Assembly (NCBI RefSeq): GCF_003589595.1
Contig: NW_020653713.1
Span: 1,091,356 to 1,155,355 of the forward strand
From: Hyposmocoma kahamanoa
Lineage: Eukaryota; Arthropoda; Insecta; Lepidoptera; Cosmopterigidae
Length of the DNA stretch: 64,000 bases
Direction of reading: 5' to 3'
Shown: positions 43,086-53,807 of the stretch, piece after piece
Numbering within the stretch: the stretch's first letter is position 1
Layout: each line of letters starts with the position of its first letter
Translations under genes and position numbers: made by a program
Notes under the pieces: model-generated
Databases searched by the model: none
What the model was told of the DNA's origin: nothing
The model's input: only the letters and a program-made list of their open reading frames with translations

Positions 43086-43305
43086 CTAGGTGACAGCACA
43101 AACAACTCACGCGCTTGATGGTGCCACTCATAGCTTTATAATTGCGCCCGCCACACTGAGCCGTATATTGACAAATCCCATGTGCCCGTAATTTCAGCAG
43201 CACCCGTATCCTTCAAAACCGGAACGCAGGAATGCTAACATTACTGCTTGGCGGCAAAAATAGGAAAAGTGACAGTACTCCCCTAGATGAACTTTTTTCA
43301 CAAAA
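43086..43305 (+). repeat. F-family copy with fold-back region deleted
   Basis: CTCACGCGCTTGATGGTGCC shows the deletion joint. The 3' half is good: CAGGAATGCTAACATTACTG and GCTTGGCGGCAAAAATAGG. Confidence 0.75.
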
Positions 43306-43470
43306 TGTTTTTCTACATGTTTTTATTCAAAAAGCTCCCGTCACTTCCAAGGACAAGCAAAACAATAAATGATTCAGTCTCACAAGCACGTTCAGATTAA
43401 AATGTTCACCAACGACTATGTCACAGGCAAACCCGGGATGCGGGTTGTATCTAATTTGTGTTGTGTTGTT

Positions 43471-43566
43471 AGAGATGAAACTATTTTTTTCGAATCTAAA
43501 ATCGCGTACATTTCTTTCTTCCAACAAACCAACAACGCTTCGGACACTTTACGGGTTCCGTGTCAA
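43471..43566. repeat. HP repeat, single arm
   Basis: AGAGATGAAACTATTTTTTT, AATCGCGTACATTTCTTTC and GCTTCGGACACTTTACGGG, an arm plus the flank that the palindrome at 11468 lacks. Confidence 0.65.
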
Positions 43567-43664
43567 CAGTGAATGTGGAATTTAAAAATAGTCGAGATAA
43601 CACTTTTGTCTCCAATGTTATCTGTTCCTGCATATTTAATATCTTTTAATATTATGTGATAAAT

Positions 43665-43850
43665 GACTGCTTTCGTGGCAGAAAGGTTACCATGCTAGTC
43701 TACTACACAGAGGTTTCGGGTTCGATTTCCGGGTCGGGAGAAATATTTTTATGGCCTATGATTATTTCTATCAATTCTACCATGGCACTCGCGATACTGG
43801 ACTCCCTTCGTATAACGGAGCTATATGTGCGTTATTATTATTATTACTTT
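43665..43850 (+). mobile_element. SINE-A copy
   Basis: CTTTCGTGGCAGAAAGGTTA (A-box, mutated), TCGGGTTCGATTTCCGGG (B-box), TGGCCTATGATTATTTC, then a shortened body and an ATTATTATTATTAC tail. Confidence 0.75.
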
Positions 43851-44689
43851 GGATATCTATTTTAAACTCTCGGCTGTCTTAATATTGAATTTTTAAATGG
43901 GAGAGGCCGTATTCCCCAGCAATGGTACAGGCATTATCATTATTATTATTAATTTGTAGAATGGGTGGAAGTGGGCGAAGGTTGTACGAGAATGAAAGGC
44001 GTTGGCGGGACAGTCTTGATGGGTTTGGGGAAGGAGTGGTGGAAACTCGCATTTTGGAGGGAGACATTCGTTCAGAATTGGGACACAGTTGGTTAATTTT
44101 TAAAAAGTGTCTTTTCTACTTAGTGGTTAATTTATGATGAGTTCCTTATAATTACCGTAGAATGTCACTTAGAGTTATGTAGTCTAAAGTCTTTTGACAT
44201 GACTATTTGTTTTTTAGTTTCTCCTGTCTTGTTTTAACTGATATTGCACGTAAAATTTATTAATTTTTTTGTAAAAATAGGAAATTACCTGGAAATTTTG
44301 ATTGAAAATCGTTTCTTCAAAATTACAGTTGGCCAAGCGGCACAAGTCATATGTAAAAAAAATGTTTTACTGACTTAACTTTAGAGGCCTAAGCACACAT
44401 ACTTTACACCCTTACGGTTATAATTTGTGTTCATTAAAATAATTAAAAAGCATCACCTTAATCTAAAAGCAAATAATCCCTAAATCCTCCCTTAAACACA
44501 AGGCCGCGTTTTCATAAGCTTTATTCGTGAATTCATTAACAATAAAGTGTAAGAGTGTAATAATTATGCATATGGGTACTGGTTCTTATAGTTTGTAAAT
44601 ACATAACACTCAACTTGTTAGAATTTCAAATGTCTCTTCTTGTGGGACACCTTACGGCAACGCTATTCCAGAGATCACTACAAGGGAAA
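43851..44689. other. no recognised feature
   Basis: Overlapping opposite-strand frames of 62 and 71 codons at 43879-44137 lie in a G-rich patch (GGTGGAAGTGGGCGAAGG). No domain seen. Confidence 0.4.
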
Positions 44690-45000
44690 AACATTGGGAC
44701 GAAAACGAAAAAATAATACTTAAAATCGCAAGACTCCATTGGCTTGGACACCTCTAAAGGATGCCAGTTCAGCTAGGGCGTACATGAGCTAGGGCCTACA
44801 TGAGACTAGTGCTTGAACCTGGTTGACGTCCGGTTGGTTGGTCAAAATACCGATGGAGGGATGAAGTGGAGAAAGATCACGATGCCCTGCATTCATAGAA
44901 TTGGGAGGAGATCGCACAAGACAGGGAGCGCTGGCGTCTCGTTTCGTATCGGAGGCCAAGACCCACTTTGAATTGCTGAGCCAGCGGAGTAAGTAAATAT
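44690..45000 (+). pseudogene. RTE-like LINE C-terminus
   Basis: In successive frames: KIARLHWLGHL, GRRPVGWSKYR-like text (from GTCCGGTTGGTTGGTCAAAA), RWRDEVEKDHDAL, and NWEEIAQDRERWRLVS... ending EAKTHFELLSQRSK. Same end as 62455-62855 (AQDRRKW, EAGTHFGSLSHRSK). Frameshifts throughout. Confidence 0.75.
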
Positions 45001-45159
45001 ACTTAAAAGTATCAAGATCAAAGTAGCCTGAGAAATTTTGTTAATGATCAGAATTGTCTTCTAAAGTTGGTGATCTGTGATAACTAAAACTTATTGGAAA
45101 TGAAATTACTTTGTTTTTCGGACGGATATCGATCCTCTACAGCTACCGTCGTCGTCGCG

Positions 45160-45240
45160 ACTGAAAAATAAATATACGCGATTTATACCCGAAAAAAAGG
45201 ATATAATTTCAATGCATAGAAAACTTCAGAACTCGAAAAC
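45160..45240. repeat. HP repeat fragment
   Basis: GAAAAATAAATATACGCGAT then CCCGAAAAAAAGG and AAACTTCAGAACTCGAAA, an eroded right arm. Confidence 0.55.
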
Positions 45241-45701
45241 TAAAACATACTAAGCTTGTTTAGTACTAGAGTGATCAGAGGCTACGCGACGAAGGTAGAC
45301 CGCTACAGACATACTTCTTTCGCTTTCTACGCTAGCACAAAACTTTTAATATGCGCCCATTCATTCTTAACACTTACCATAACATATGGTATAAAAAGTA
45401 ATTGATAATCATTTTAAGACTACGGTGATTTACGGACTCACTTTCTAACATAATATGATAAATAACTCTCCTACGTAAACACTCAATTATAAATAAAATG
45501 TAGACCATTTTAATTACATTTTTTTTAATTTTTGCAAGCAAGGGAATAGCTGAAGGTGAAATCTGACAATCAGCAATGCTGAGCCTTTATCCGTTTTGTC
45601 ACATTAATATTTTTTTTAATTATTTGCTTATATTTGGTGTTTTGTGGATAAATAAATGACATTTTATTTATTCATTTAAAATTATGTAAAACAGAACAAA
45701 A
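45241..45701. other. no recognised feature; start of putative host intron 1
   Basis: Lies just downstream of the exon at 45708-45927 in its direction of transcription. AT-rich; the poly-T near 45520 and 45610 is not tied to an acceptor. Confidence 0.4.
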
Positions 45702-45707
45702 ACTTAC

Positions 45708-45927
45708 CAATAACGTAAGAGTATCCATCAAGAGTGAGCACACACTTCTTGGCTGCGCCCGAAGCAGAACGATGTCTGTGCGTTCTAGGGTTAGACCCTA
45801 ACGCCCTCCCTCCACCTGGATCACTATGGCATTTGTGCACCAGCTCCTTATCACTTTCCACATTGCTATTTCCGTCGACAGAGCCCTGTCGGCTGCTTTC
45901 CAGCAGCGCTTTGCCACGCCGCATCAT
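45708..45927 (-). CDS. putative first coding exon of a host gene (partial, 73 codons + 1 nt)
   Basis: The only stretch that looks like host protein. The frame starts with two adjacent ATGs (45927, 45924). I prefer the first; a GTG just upstream is not used as a start here. It reads MMRRGKALLESSRQGSVDGN, passes through a Ser/Gly/His-rich polar part (HSDPGGGRALGSNPRTHRHR) and ends KKCVLTLDGYSYVI with one base of the next codon. GTAAGT follows at once (45707-45702), a perfect donor, phase 1. Base composition is clearly richer in GC than the flanks, codon usage is balanced, and the sequence is not repeated in the window. A low-complexity N-terminus running into a conserved-looking block at the splice site is typical of first coding exons of large regulatory or signalling genes. 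I cannot name the gene. The next exon would lie at lower coordinates and none was found. Confidence 0.6.
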
Positions 45928-46060
45928 CACATCATATGCTATCTCCAGTTAGAAATACACTTTTAATTTACACTAGTCACAAAATTCACTGCTGTCACTA
46001 AAAACTTTGTCACTGAAAAGTTTACACTCGTCACTGAAAATTCACTATAGTCACTTTCAG
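45928..46060 (-). promoter_or_regulatory. probable 5' UTR / core promoter with AGTGAC array
   Basis: On the minus strand AGTGAC occurs about six times within 95 bp, two of them as TTTTCAGTGAC. TCAGT is the core of the arthropod initiator, so these are candidate start sites about 70-110 bp upstream of the ATG. No TATA box at a fitting distance. A sequence of similar composition is absent from the rest of the window. Confidence 0.45.
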
Positions 46061-48204
46061 TTTCATGCTTTATTTGCTTTGTGTGTCATAAATCACTAAT
46101 TTTAGATATCCTGACGCCACTTCTATCGGTTTATCACGACCACAACGGGTTTACAAGCTCCGGACCGAGGAAATTCCTCCCGAGATATGTTTACAAATTC
46201 AACATTGTATGTTTTGATATGTAACAGTGTGCTGTAAATATGTAGTTGATCTGATGGGTCATAAAAATTTGTTATTAGAGGTGTTAACGCTAAAAGTGTA
46301 ACAAATGAACACCGTTTTATCTTTATTAGCGGTGTTCTGTTGTAATCCGTAAAGTTAAATTTTAAACAACAATAAATGCTGAAGTTTACATAGAGAAAGT
46401 AGAAATCTTATTACTTTAAATTGACGCTAAAGAATTTAATCTAATTTAATAGCATTAGTTGCGCGATTTCGAATATTAATGTAAACAGAATTATTTTAAT
46501 TACACAATTTCTACTATGGTAATAATGTTATTTGAATTCAATTTCTATTTAGTTTTTGAATTGTTATTCAATCTTGCATTGAATTAAACCACTTTTTTTA
46601 ATGCAGTTTACACGTTTTATAAATTATAAAGCATAAAAAAATATGTCGAAAAATTGACAACATTATTCAAAGTATAATTCAAACTATCAGTCTAACTATC
46701 TATATATAAAAAAACTATCACTTTCTTATTTGTTAGACATATTTCCATGTAAAGAACAAGATAGAAAGGGATCAACTTTTGTAAACAGAAATTTTGTTCA
46801 CGTTCTAATTTTCACAATACCACGAAAAGCTTGTCTACTTCAACAGAGTCTGTAATTGTAATTTCTTTGAAACTTTACAATAAACTGAACATTGAAATTA
46901 GGAGTAATTGTGTAGAATCTTTTAAATCATCATTTAACACCTCATTGATGGTAATGAATTATTGTCCGTCAAAAATTACATTTTTATAAACGTATTTTTT
47001 TTCAAACTTATCTGTCAGAGACATTTTCCAAGTAACAATACCCTTTTTAACAGATATTAGAGTATCTGAATCATTGAGATAAATGTAAACATTTCAAACA
47101 TTGTGTATAAATTTGTTAATTTAAACATTACAGACTGCTGTAATGCAATATTAGCTATGGTCAATTAAACATTTAAACGATCAGTTAATATTGCGTCTAG
47201 GACGTGATTTAACATGATAACTAACAATGAAGCACATTAGTATAATGGCATTTAATGACATTTTGTATCATTTTCTAGGAAATTTACGTAAACTTACGAA
47301 TTTATACATATTCGATGTCCATTTTTTTTATTGAAATACGATTTTGTTTAGTAATATATAGAGATTTATAAAAATGCTTTTTTTGAAGTGTCTTTCATAT
47401 CGTTGTCTTGTTTACTTAGACAGATAGTACTCATATATATGTTTATTGTAATGTAAAATATCGCCGCGTGTTTATGATGGAAATATTGAACAACATATAC
47501 CGTCTGTAGATATAAATAAGTAATCAAAACATGAGTTGCTGTTAATGACGGATCGAACCATCACCTAAACAGCAAATTCTTTGTTCAAAAAGGCGCGTCA
47601 ACGTTAATGGACACCGAATGGACCTTTGTTATATGATAATTATCACGGAATTTGGCAAATTTAATGAAACTCGGAATGGGCTCGCGTTGTTTCCAAACAA
47701 TTTGTCAGAAAAAATTGGGGTTCGCGCAACTTCGACGCGAACAATTTCTCCGAAGCGCCGAGGAGTTTTTGGCCCGTAACTCATTAGACTATGCCATCGC
47801 ATATGTTTAGGAAGTTAAACGCAGGTGGAAACGGTAAGCTATTTTCACGAATGTTGTTTTTCCGCCATAGTAACGTTCGCACATAAAGCGTTGCGTCATG
47901 GCTCACGGCCGAACCCCCCGCCATGGGGGGTGACACCCCCATTTGTAAACAAATTGTGACGCTGTCCACTGGACTTTGCCAAATCGCGACCAACAGGTGG
48001 TCCCGTTCTTCGTGTGAATACCACTATCTGTAACAACACGTTTTTTGACACCATGAGCAAATCGCGTCGTGATTATTTTGATTGACACTTTTCTAATTGA
48101 AAACTTCACAAATGACATTTTTGCATTGTGATGTTGAATATTGTTGTTTTTTTTTAATATTATGTAGATACCTATTCACAGTACACATAACACGGTCAGT
48201 GGGT
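46061..48204. other. repeat-free upstream region (2.1 kb)
   Basis: No copy of any repeat family was found. Two moderately GC-rich patches stand out: 46110-46200, and 47690-48060, where GAACCCCCCGCCATGGGGGG is a near-palindrome (47911-47930). Minus-strand frames of 69 and 71 codons at 47784-48118 overlap in different phases and have no domain. Plausibly promoter-distal regulatory DNA of the exon downstream. Confidence 0.4.
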
Positions 48205-48305
48205 GTTCGTCATGCAGGCCGGCGCAACCGTGCCGCGTGAAGGCCTGCGCGCGACTGTCGCCCGTGCCACATGCTCCGGCCGACAGCCACAGGTAGCTGC
48301 CACTC
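48205..48305 (+). promoter_or_regulatory. GC-rich segment, possible first exon or promoter
   Basis: About 100 bp of high GC in AT-rich DNA. On the plus strand a TCAGT lies at 48195-48199, an ATG at 48212 opens a 48-codon frame (MQAGATVPREGLRATVARAT...), and CCACAG|GTAGCT at about 48289 resembles a splice donor. Orientation and coding status are both uncertain. Confidence 0.3.
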
Positions 48306-49478
48306 AAGTTCCAAATTCGAAATCCCGGGATATTGACCAATCCAGCTTAGGCAATTGATAAAAAGGGAAATATCTGTTTTCTAACCGTTCATAGGACAAT
48401 TTGTTTTCACAACCGCTCATTGAACATAGCTGCCGTTCTAATTTCACAACTTCGGGATGCTCTAAAAGGTCTAGTGAAAAGTGAAATGTATTAATTACCT
48501 TATATACAATTTTGATGAAGTCAATTTGACAAAAAATTCATATTATAAATCAATCTAAACTAAAATTAATGTTTAAAAAAAACTGAAAATTTCAATGGAG
48601 AAAGAAGCCATTTATTTGTCGTCGTTATAATTTTGTCGGCAGAACGAAAGCTTTTTTTAGCTATATTTCATTTTAATTTCGCTGGGCGGTATGTCTGTAC
48701 AAAAGTAAACATTTGTACAGTGTTCCACAAAGCTTCATATAATATGTCTACTAAAGGGGCGAAAGCACCGCTCATTTTCAAATTTAGTAGTACAATTAAT
48801 TTAATTTCGTGCTATCTGATATAATTTCTTTCAAGAAATCATACATAGATTTCTATAGAATAGATATAATAAGTATCATACAAAGACACTGAGATGAAAA
48901 TGTTCCATAGTCTATGTCGAAAATTAAGTTTCCAGTTCGTTCTTCTTAAGGGAATTTCTAAGTGGAAAATTATATGAGATGCCTCAGAGGAGTGAAACAA
49001 ATGCACCGCGACTAATCGGCGTGTGATTGGATTTTTTAAGCGCCAAAATTGTGCTCAGATTGCTGTGAAACCTAGACAGATTGATGTATAAAATAAAACC
49101 CAAAATAATTATAAATAATTAAATCAAAAATATTACGAGAGCGGTTTGATTAGTTTGATTGAAAAGAAAAAAATATTTTTTTTATTATGGTTTATTTTTC
49201 TGCGTAATCTCCTTTTAACGCCACCTTGATCAGCTATAGCCCAAGAAGTTGGGCCCATCAAAAAATGTCATATTTTTCAAACTGAAAAATAAACTCTCAC
49301 TCTGTTTCAACCATTACTTCCTCATTTGATGCAAATCGGTAAAAAATCAGATTGAAAAGTCAAATGGAGCCAAATATGCGGCAATAGTTCGTATCATAAT
49401 TCGACAAGCTTTGATGTTCTGGTTGCTGATGAGAAACGGAATACTCGAAATTCCGTTTGCTCTATCTTCAAAAAATAT
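48306..49478. other. no recognised feature (1.2 kb)
   Basis: AT-rich and without window repeats, continuing the repeat-poor block up to the M element. Confidence 0.45.
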
Positions 49479-49526
49479 ATTTTCGCCATTGACCTACCAA
49501 TAAATGGACATCGGGTTCGCGCTTAA

Positions 49527-50177
49527 CCGCTCACGCGATGCGCTCCTTCTACCGCAAAAAGGCGGCTATTTAGTTTCGCAAATTAGAAAAGCATTCAGTT
49601 TAAATACATTTTTTCATAAATAAAAATTATTATTCTGCATTGCTAAATAAATACCCTCCGTACTACCAACAAAAACATCTCAAATAAAATGCAGTAATAC
49701 ACCGCAAATACTGCACTTATAAAGCACTAATGAAATTTTCGATGTACTTGGATAAATATGATAATATTCCGTTTGAGTGGTTCTAACGTTTGCCATGAAA
49801 TTACTCCTTAAAGTATAGTTTATAAAGATTTATATTCAGGGTAAACTTAAAAAATGCTACTTACGGTATGTTTTCAATAAATAAACACCGAAATCACCAG
49901 CCTAACACACACGATTGTCGTGACGTATTTTTGAAGTTGTTTATTTTTTTAAATAACTCACACGATTGTCGTGACGTATTTTTGAAGTTGTTTATTTTTT
50001 TAAATGACAGAACCAGGCATTAAAAACTTTATGGTTTGGTAGAGTAGTTACCGAAATAGCAATTAATATTAGTTCTTTTACCTGCTATAACTTCGACATC
50101 CGATAAATCGATATAAAATCATCACCGGCACCTCTAGGTGTGGCATGCGTCTACGGCTGCATGTATCGCGTGAGCGG
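49527..50177. mobile_element. PB element copy 3 (TTAA duplication)
   Basis: Same CCGCTCACGCGAT ends; TTAA on both sides (49523-49526, 50178-50181). The empty site in other M copies reads GCGCTAAAAAGTGTCC, one base from GCGCTTAAAAGTGTCC, which fits insertion into a TTAA. Contains a tandem duplication of about 51 bp around GATTGTCGTGACGTATTTTT (first near 49914, again near 49965), not present in copies 1 and 2. Confidence 0.9.
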
Positions 50178-50262
50178 TTAAAAGTGTCCGCATCTATAGG
50201 GCGTTAAAATCACATACAGAGCGTCAATCGCGCAACAGTCTTCGTTTGTTCGACTGTCAGCG

Positions 50263-51212
50263 CGGTTGTTAATCATGCAGTACCATATAATAATAACTTG
50301 TAAAAATTACTGCAGTAAAGTGTAAAAACAGGGTTTTGTATCATATTTTCACTAAACAAATATATTGTGTTATCATAGTTCGCATTTAAAAATGTTATTT
50401 TGTACAGTTTTATAGTATTTAATTTATATATAAATGAGTCGTAAATATAAATTACAAAAGCACACAAAATAATCAAATAGCTAACTGTCCTTTTTCTACA
50501 CATTGCATGCGTAAAAGATGGATAGAGACCCATTGTGTCAATTTCTTAAAAGCTTATGTATAAACTTCTTGGTTATTTTCAATTGTTCGAACCACAAGCG
50601 ATTGAAATATTTAGAACGAAGGAAATATAGAGTCGCTTCGATTTTAATCTTATTTTTGAAATGACTTTTAATTAAACGTTAGCAATAACTAACAAAATAT
50701 TGTTGTACTCGTTTTACGGCTTGAGATTACCTTTTAGAAGTCAGAAAATACATTTGCCCGAAATAACGTTAGCTCGACTTTTGATAATAGGTATCAAATG
50801 TATATTTTTAGAAAGATTACAAAATAGAAACTAATTTTGTCTTTGTGAAAAGCATTAAAATTACACGAAAGCGTAACGGTTTTCGGAATTACGGATATTT
50901 GAGTTTACGTTTAGTTGGAATATCTGTACATTTCTTATAGTACACGCTTATTTTTAATTTTGTAGTAATATTTGTATGTATGTATCTGCCCAACTCTTTA
51001 TTATTTCTTTACATTAATTTGTACAAAATTCGACATAATAATATATATAAAAATTAATTAATATATTAAATATATGTATTATTAAATATTTGCGATAAAG
51101 GCTACTCCATTACTCTTGTGTTTAAGTAATTTTCAGTCGAAGCTAAATATGGTGCATTTTGTTCAATTTCCAGTAGAAGCTGTATATGGTATTTTTGGGC
51201 CCTGAAATTGTT
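50263..51212. other. 950-bp extra segment inside M copy 3
   Basis: Begins CGGTTGTTAATCATGCAG, ends CCTGAAATTGTT. AT-rich; an 86-codon minus-strand frame at 50273-50533 has no transposase motif I can see. Bounded exactly by sequence contiguous in the shorter M copies. Confidence 0.5.
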
Positions 51213-51506
51213 GCAAGCAAAATTAGACAGTACTGCAATGATGTTACAATTTAAATTAAATGTTTTCGTATTTTATATTTCGTTACATGTCACTACGTTT
51301 GTATAGGTTAACTTCGGACATTTTTTTCGTGGTTTTTGTATTAGACCCGACGTCCATTTGTTGGTAGGTCAATGATTTTCGCCTACCTTTTTATTTCTAT
51401 TTTTTTTTCGCACTAATTTAAAAAAGTAACGGCAGATGCTTAGTAAGGAGTTCTAAATTAAGAAATAAAAATAAATTCCGCAAAAAGTTTTAATTTAACC
51501 GCTCTC

Positions 51507-51670
51507 GTATTTGACAACCGCCGTAGTAAAGAGGCTTGCAGACCGGTTTTTATGGTGTCGCCATCTCTCAGGTCCCGGGTTCGATCCTCGGCCGCGCCAA
51601 TGTAGAAACAAATTTTCTATTTTGTCTTGGGTGGGGTGGGTGTTTGTGGTACGTTCAGTTTTCCATAACA
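51507..51670 (+). mobile_element. SINE-B copy
   Basis: GGCTTGCAGACCGGTTTTTA, GTCGCCATCTCTCAGG, GGTCCCGGGTTCGATCCTCG (B-box), CAATGTAGAAACAAATTTTC and CAGTTTTCCATAACAA. Confidence 0.75.
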
Positions 51671-51671
51671 A

Positions 51672-51835
51672 CTGTATCGCGGATACACACATAGACAACC
51701 ACAAATTAGACCCAAACTCTCGAGATAAATAAATAAATGCCATACAAACATTTCTCCCGGCACGGAAATTGAACCCGGGACCTCTTGCGTGCCAGTACAG
51801 CATAGTAACCGTTCGGCTACGGAAGCATTATTTTT
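51672..51835 (-). mobile_element. SINE-A copy, 3' end truncated
   Basis: ATACACACATAGACAACCAC, B-box complement GGAAATTGAACCCGGGACC, head complement CCGTTCGGCTACGGAAGC. Abuts the SINE-B tail in opposite orientation, so one probably landed in the other. Confidence 0.8.
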
Positions 51836-51942
51836 CATTTTCTCTCAATACGATTTATTTTCGCCCAAAGCGGCGCCTAAATATGTTACCATTCCAATGA
51901 CGATATCACTTGGTAATTCAGTCGTGAAAATGTTAAATATAT

Positions 51943-52366
51943 AATCAAAGTACGTGGAATTACATCTATTTGACAAGTATTATTGAAATATGGGGATGTT
52001 TAGTTCGCCACTATATAGGACTTCACACGGGAGGTAATAAAAATCGGTTCTCACTACTCAAAGTATATTGAGATAGAAAAACGCCTTGAATTGAAGAATA
52101 GCAAAAGCAATCATTAAAATAATTGCTCCTTAAGTAAAATTTAGGCGCTATTTATAAAAATGAATATTCATGCGTGATCAGCCACCCTTAGAGGTGGATG
52201 ATTTTCTTCAAAATGAAATGGGTCCACTATGGAGATACCCTCTTTCCAACAAAAAAAGAATCATGAAAATCGGTTCACAAATACCGGAGTTATCGCGTAA
52301 CATACATACAAAAAAAACATGCGGTCGAATAGAGAACCTCCTCCTTTTTTGAAGTCGGTTAAAAGT
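51943..52366 (+). mobile_element. G-family element, long form
   Basis: AAAGTACGTGGAATTACATC at one end, AGAACCTCCTCCTTTTTTGA then AGTCGGTTAAAA at the other. The middle GATAGAAAAACGCCTTGAAT and TTTAGGCGCTATTTATAAAA defines the long class. Confidence 0.75.
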
Positions 52367-52495
52367 TAAAATGAATTTAATTACCACTGGACAGCCATTA
52401 AAATATTGTTTCAAATTTATCAGTGGTCCCTGTAGTGTTTTTGTGTTGATTACGGGAAAAATAATTTAAAAAATTTGTAACCTTAGTTCACCTAA

Positions 52496-52560
52496 CAACC
52501 GTGGTTGCCTAACGGTTTAACCCGCCGCCTGAGAGACGAGTTTCAAGAGATTAACATTCT
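52496..52560 (+). mobile_element. SINE-E head fragment
   Basis: ACCGTGGTTGCCTAACGG and GCCGCCTGAGAGACGAG resemble the head of SINE-E, with the B-box eroded. Confidence 0.4.
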
Positions 52561-52675
52561 CAGTAGCGTCACAGTACATTTACGAAAATGTTATTTATGT
52601 TAAGAAGAATAGTATTTTTTTTATTAAAAATATTGACAGACATAACGTCATTAACACCATCATTATCTTATTTTA

Positions 52676-53090
52676 AAGCCAGGCTCTTATCGGTGTAGAC
52701 TTCTCCACTCCTCACGGTTCATAGCCAGTTTTTTTACCTCTCTATAGCTGTTCACTTTGATCTTCTTTTTTATTTGTTCACTATACGCCATTTTTGGTCT
52801 TCCTCTTCTTCTTTTCCCTTCTATCCTCCCCTCAATTGTCACTCTCACAAATGCGTCATTCCGCAACAAACGTCCAAACATTTTCCGCCTTCTTCTCTCT
52901 ATTGCATTCAGAAGACTTAACTTCCCCCAACTCTTTCCAAAACTTCCTCATTTGATGTCTTTTCGATCCATTCTATTTTTTCCGTTTGCAATCAGCACCG
53001 CATTTCAAATGACTCCAATCTCTCTCTATCTTTTTTTGTTATTGTCCATGTCACATCCATTGCGGTACTCCAGACTTGATTGATTTAACG
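52676..53090 (-). pseudogene. LINE C-terminus (SETWT-type)
   Basis: Minus strand: MDVTWTITKKDRERLESFE near 53050, then NEEVLERVGE-like text, then from 52881 the open part MFGRLLRNDAFVRVTIEGRI, EGKRRRGRPKMAYSEQ, SYREVKKLAMNREEW, RSLHR. The basic GKRRRGRP stretch followed by REW..LHR closes this LINE ORF. Frameshifts split it in at least three. Compare 20565-20826 and 22590-23060. Confidence 0.75.
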
Positions 53091-53389
53091 AATCTTTTTT
53101 CAATTGTATAGGTATTTTAAAGGTGAAAATATGTTTTTTATCATGGAAAACCTGTTTTCTTTGCGATTCTAGTCTTTATGTCAGCAACATTAACACGAGG
53201 TATAAAAATAAATTAGCTATTCTTGACAGTAGTTTTTTTCAAAGTCAGGTTTTTTTCAAATTCATTTAAATGGCAATGTATAAGCTTCTATGATAATAAT
53301 AGGATTTCGTTTTGTATTCAAAAATAGCCATTTACGAGGTTAAAAACTAGGTCTCAATCTATAAACATGTTTGAAATAAATATTGTTAA
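53091..53389. other. no recognised feature
   Basis: AT-rich linker. Confidence 0.5.
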
Positions 53390-53470
53390 ATGTACATTTC
53401 TTGCTCATTCTTCTCAGGGGACTCTACCTTTTGAATGAGCAGTAGAGTTTAATTAATATAACGGTATCAA
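53390..53470 (+). pseudogene. CR1/Jockey-like LINE 3' UTR fragment
   Basis: TTGCTCATTCTTCTCAGGGG is the reverse complement of the block at 41160 and 21740. Confidence 0.5.
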
Positions 53471-53514
53471 GTGTAATATAGCTTACCTATGAAATAAAGA
53501 TTATTTGAATGATA

Positions 53515-53800
53515 ATTGGCCTCTTGAGCAGTGGGCTCAAATCCGGACTTGCGCCTCTGAATTTTCGGAATTCATATACGAAATTAAATCTAAAATTTAC
53601 CATAGACTTTCCGGTGTAGGAAAAACATCGTGAGGAGACCAGGCACACATCTGCAAAGCAATTTAATGATGTGTGTGAAGTTTTCAATCCACATTAAGTT
53701 TGCGTGGGAACTACAGCCCAAGCTTTCCCATTATGAGAGGTGGTCTGTGCTAGCAGTGGGACTGTATATAGTCTAATAACTATTATATTATTACATTTTA
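53515..53800 (+). mobile_element. SINE-E copy with long tail
   Basis: GGGCTCAAATCCGGACTTGC (B-box), TCTGAATTTTCGGAATTC, then GGAAAAACATCGTGAGGAGA, AATGATGTGTGTGAAGTTTT and CAGTGGGACTGTATATAG. The CATCGTGAGGA...TGTGTGAAGT...CAGTGGGAC tail is a widespread lepidopteran SINE tail, in my memory of such sequences, and a main support for the taxonomic call. Confidence 0.75.
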
Positions 53801-53807
53801 TATTATT

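Larger units (their letters stand above)
49487..51374 (+). mobile_element. M element copy 3, long, holding PB copy 3 and a 950-bp extra segment
   Basis: CATTGACCTACCAATAAATG to TTGGTAGGTCAATG, perfect 14-bp terminal inverted repeats, flanked by ATTTTCGC on both sides (49479-49486, 51375-51382), a perfect 8-bp duplication. PB sits at 49527-50177. After it, M sequence resumes (AAGTGTCCGCATCTATAGGG) to 50262, then 950 bp unlike other copies (50263-51212), then the 3' part of M. The extra piece is either another insertion or the interior of a longer parent. Confidence 0.85.

Noticed and set aside
43881..44137. G-rich 71-codon frame as small secreted protein
   Set aside because: No signal peptide and no homologue recognised; a similar frame exists on the other strand.
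45735..45952. 72-codon plus-strand frame opposite the putative host exon
   Set aside because: Lacks splice signals, and the minus-strand frame has the donor and start context; taken as a shadow.
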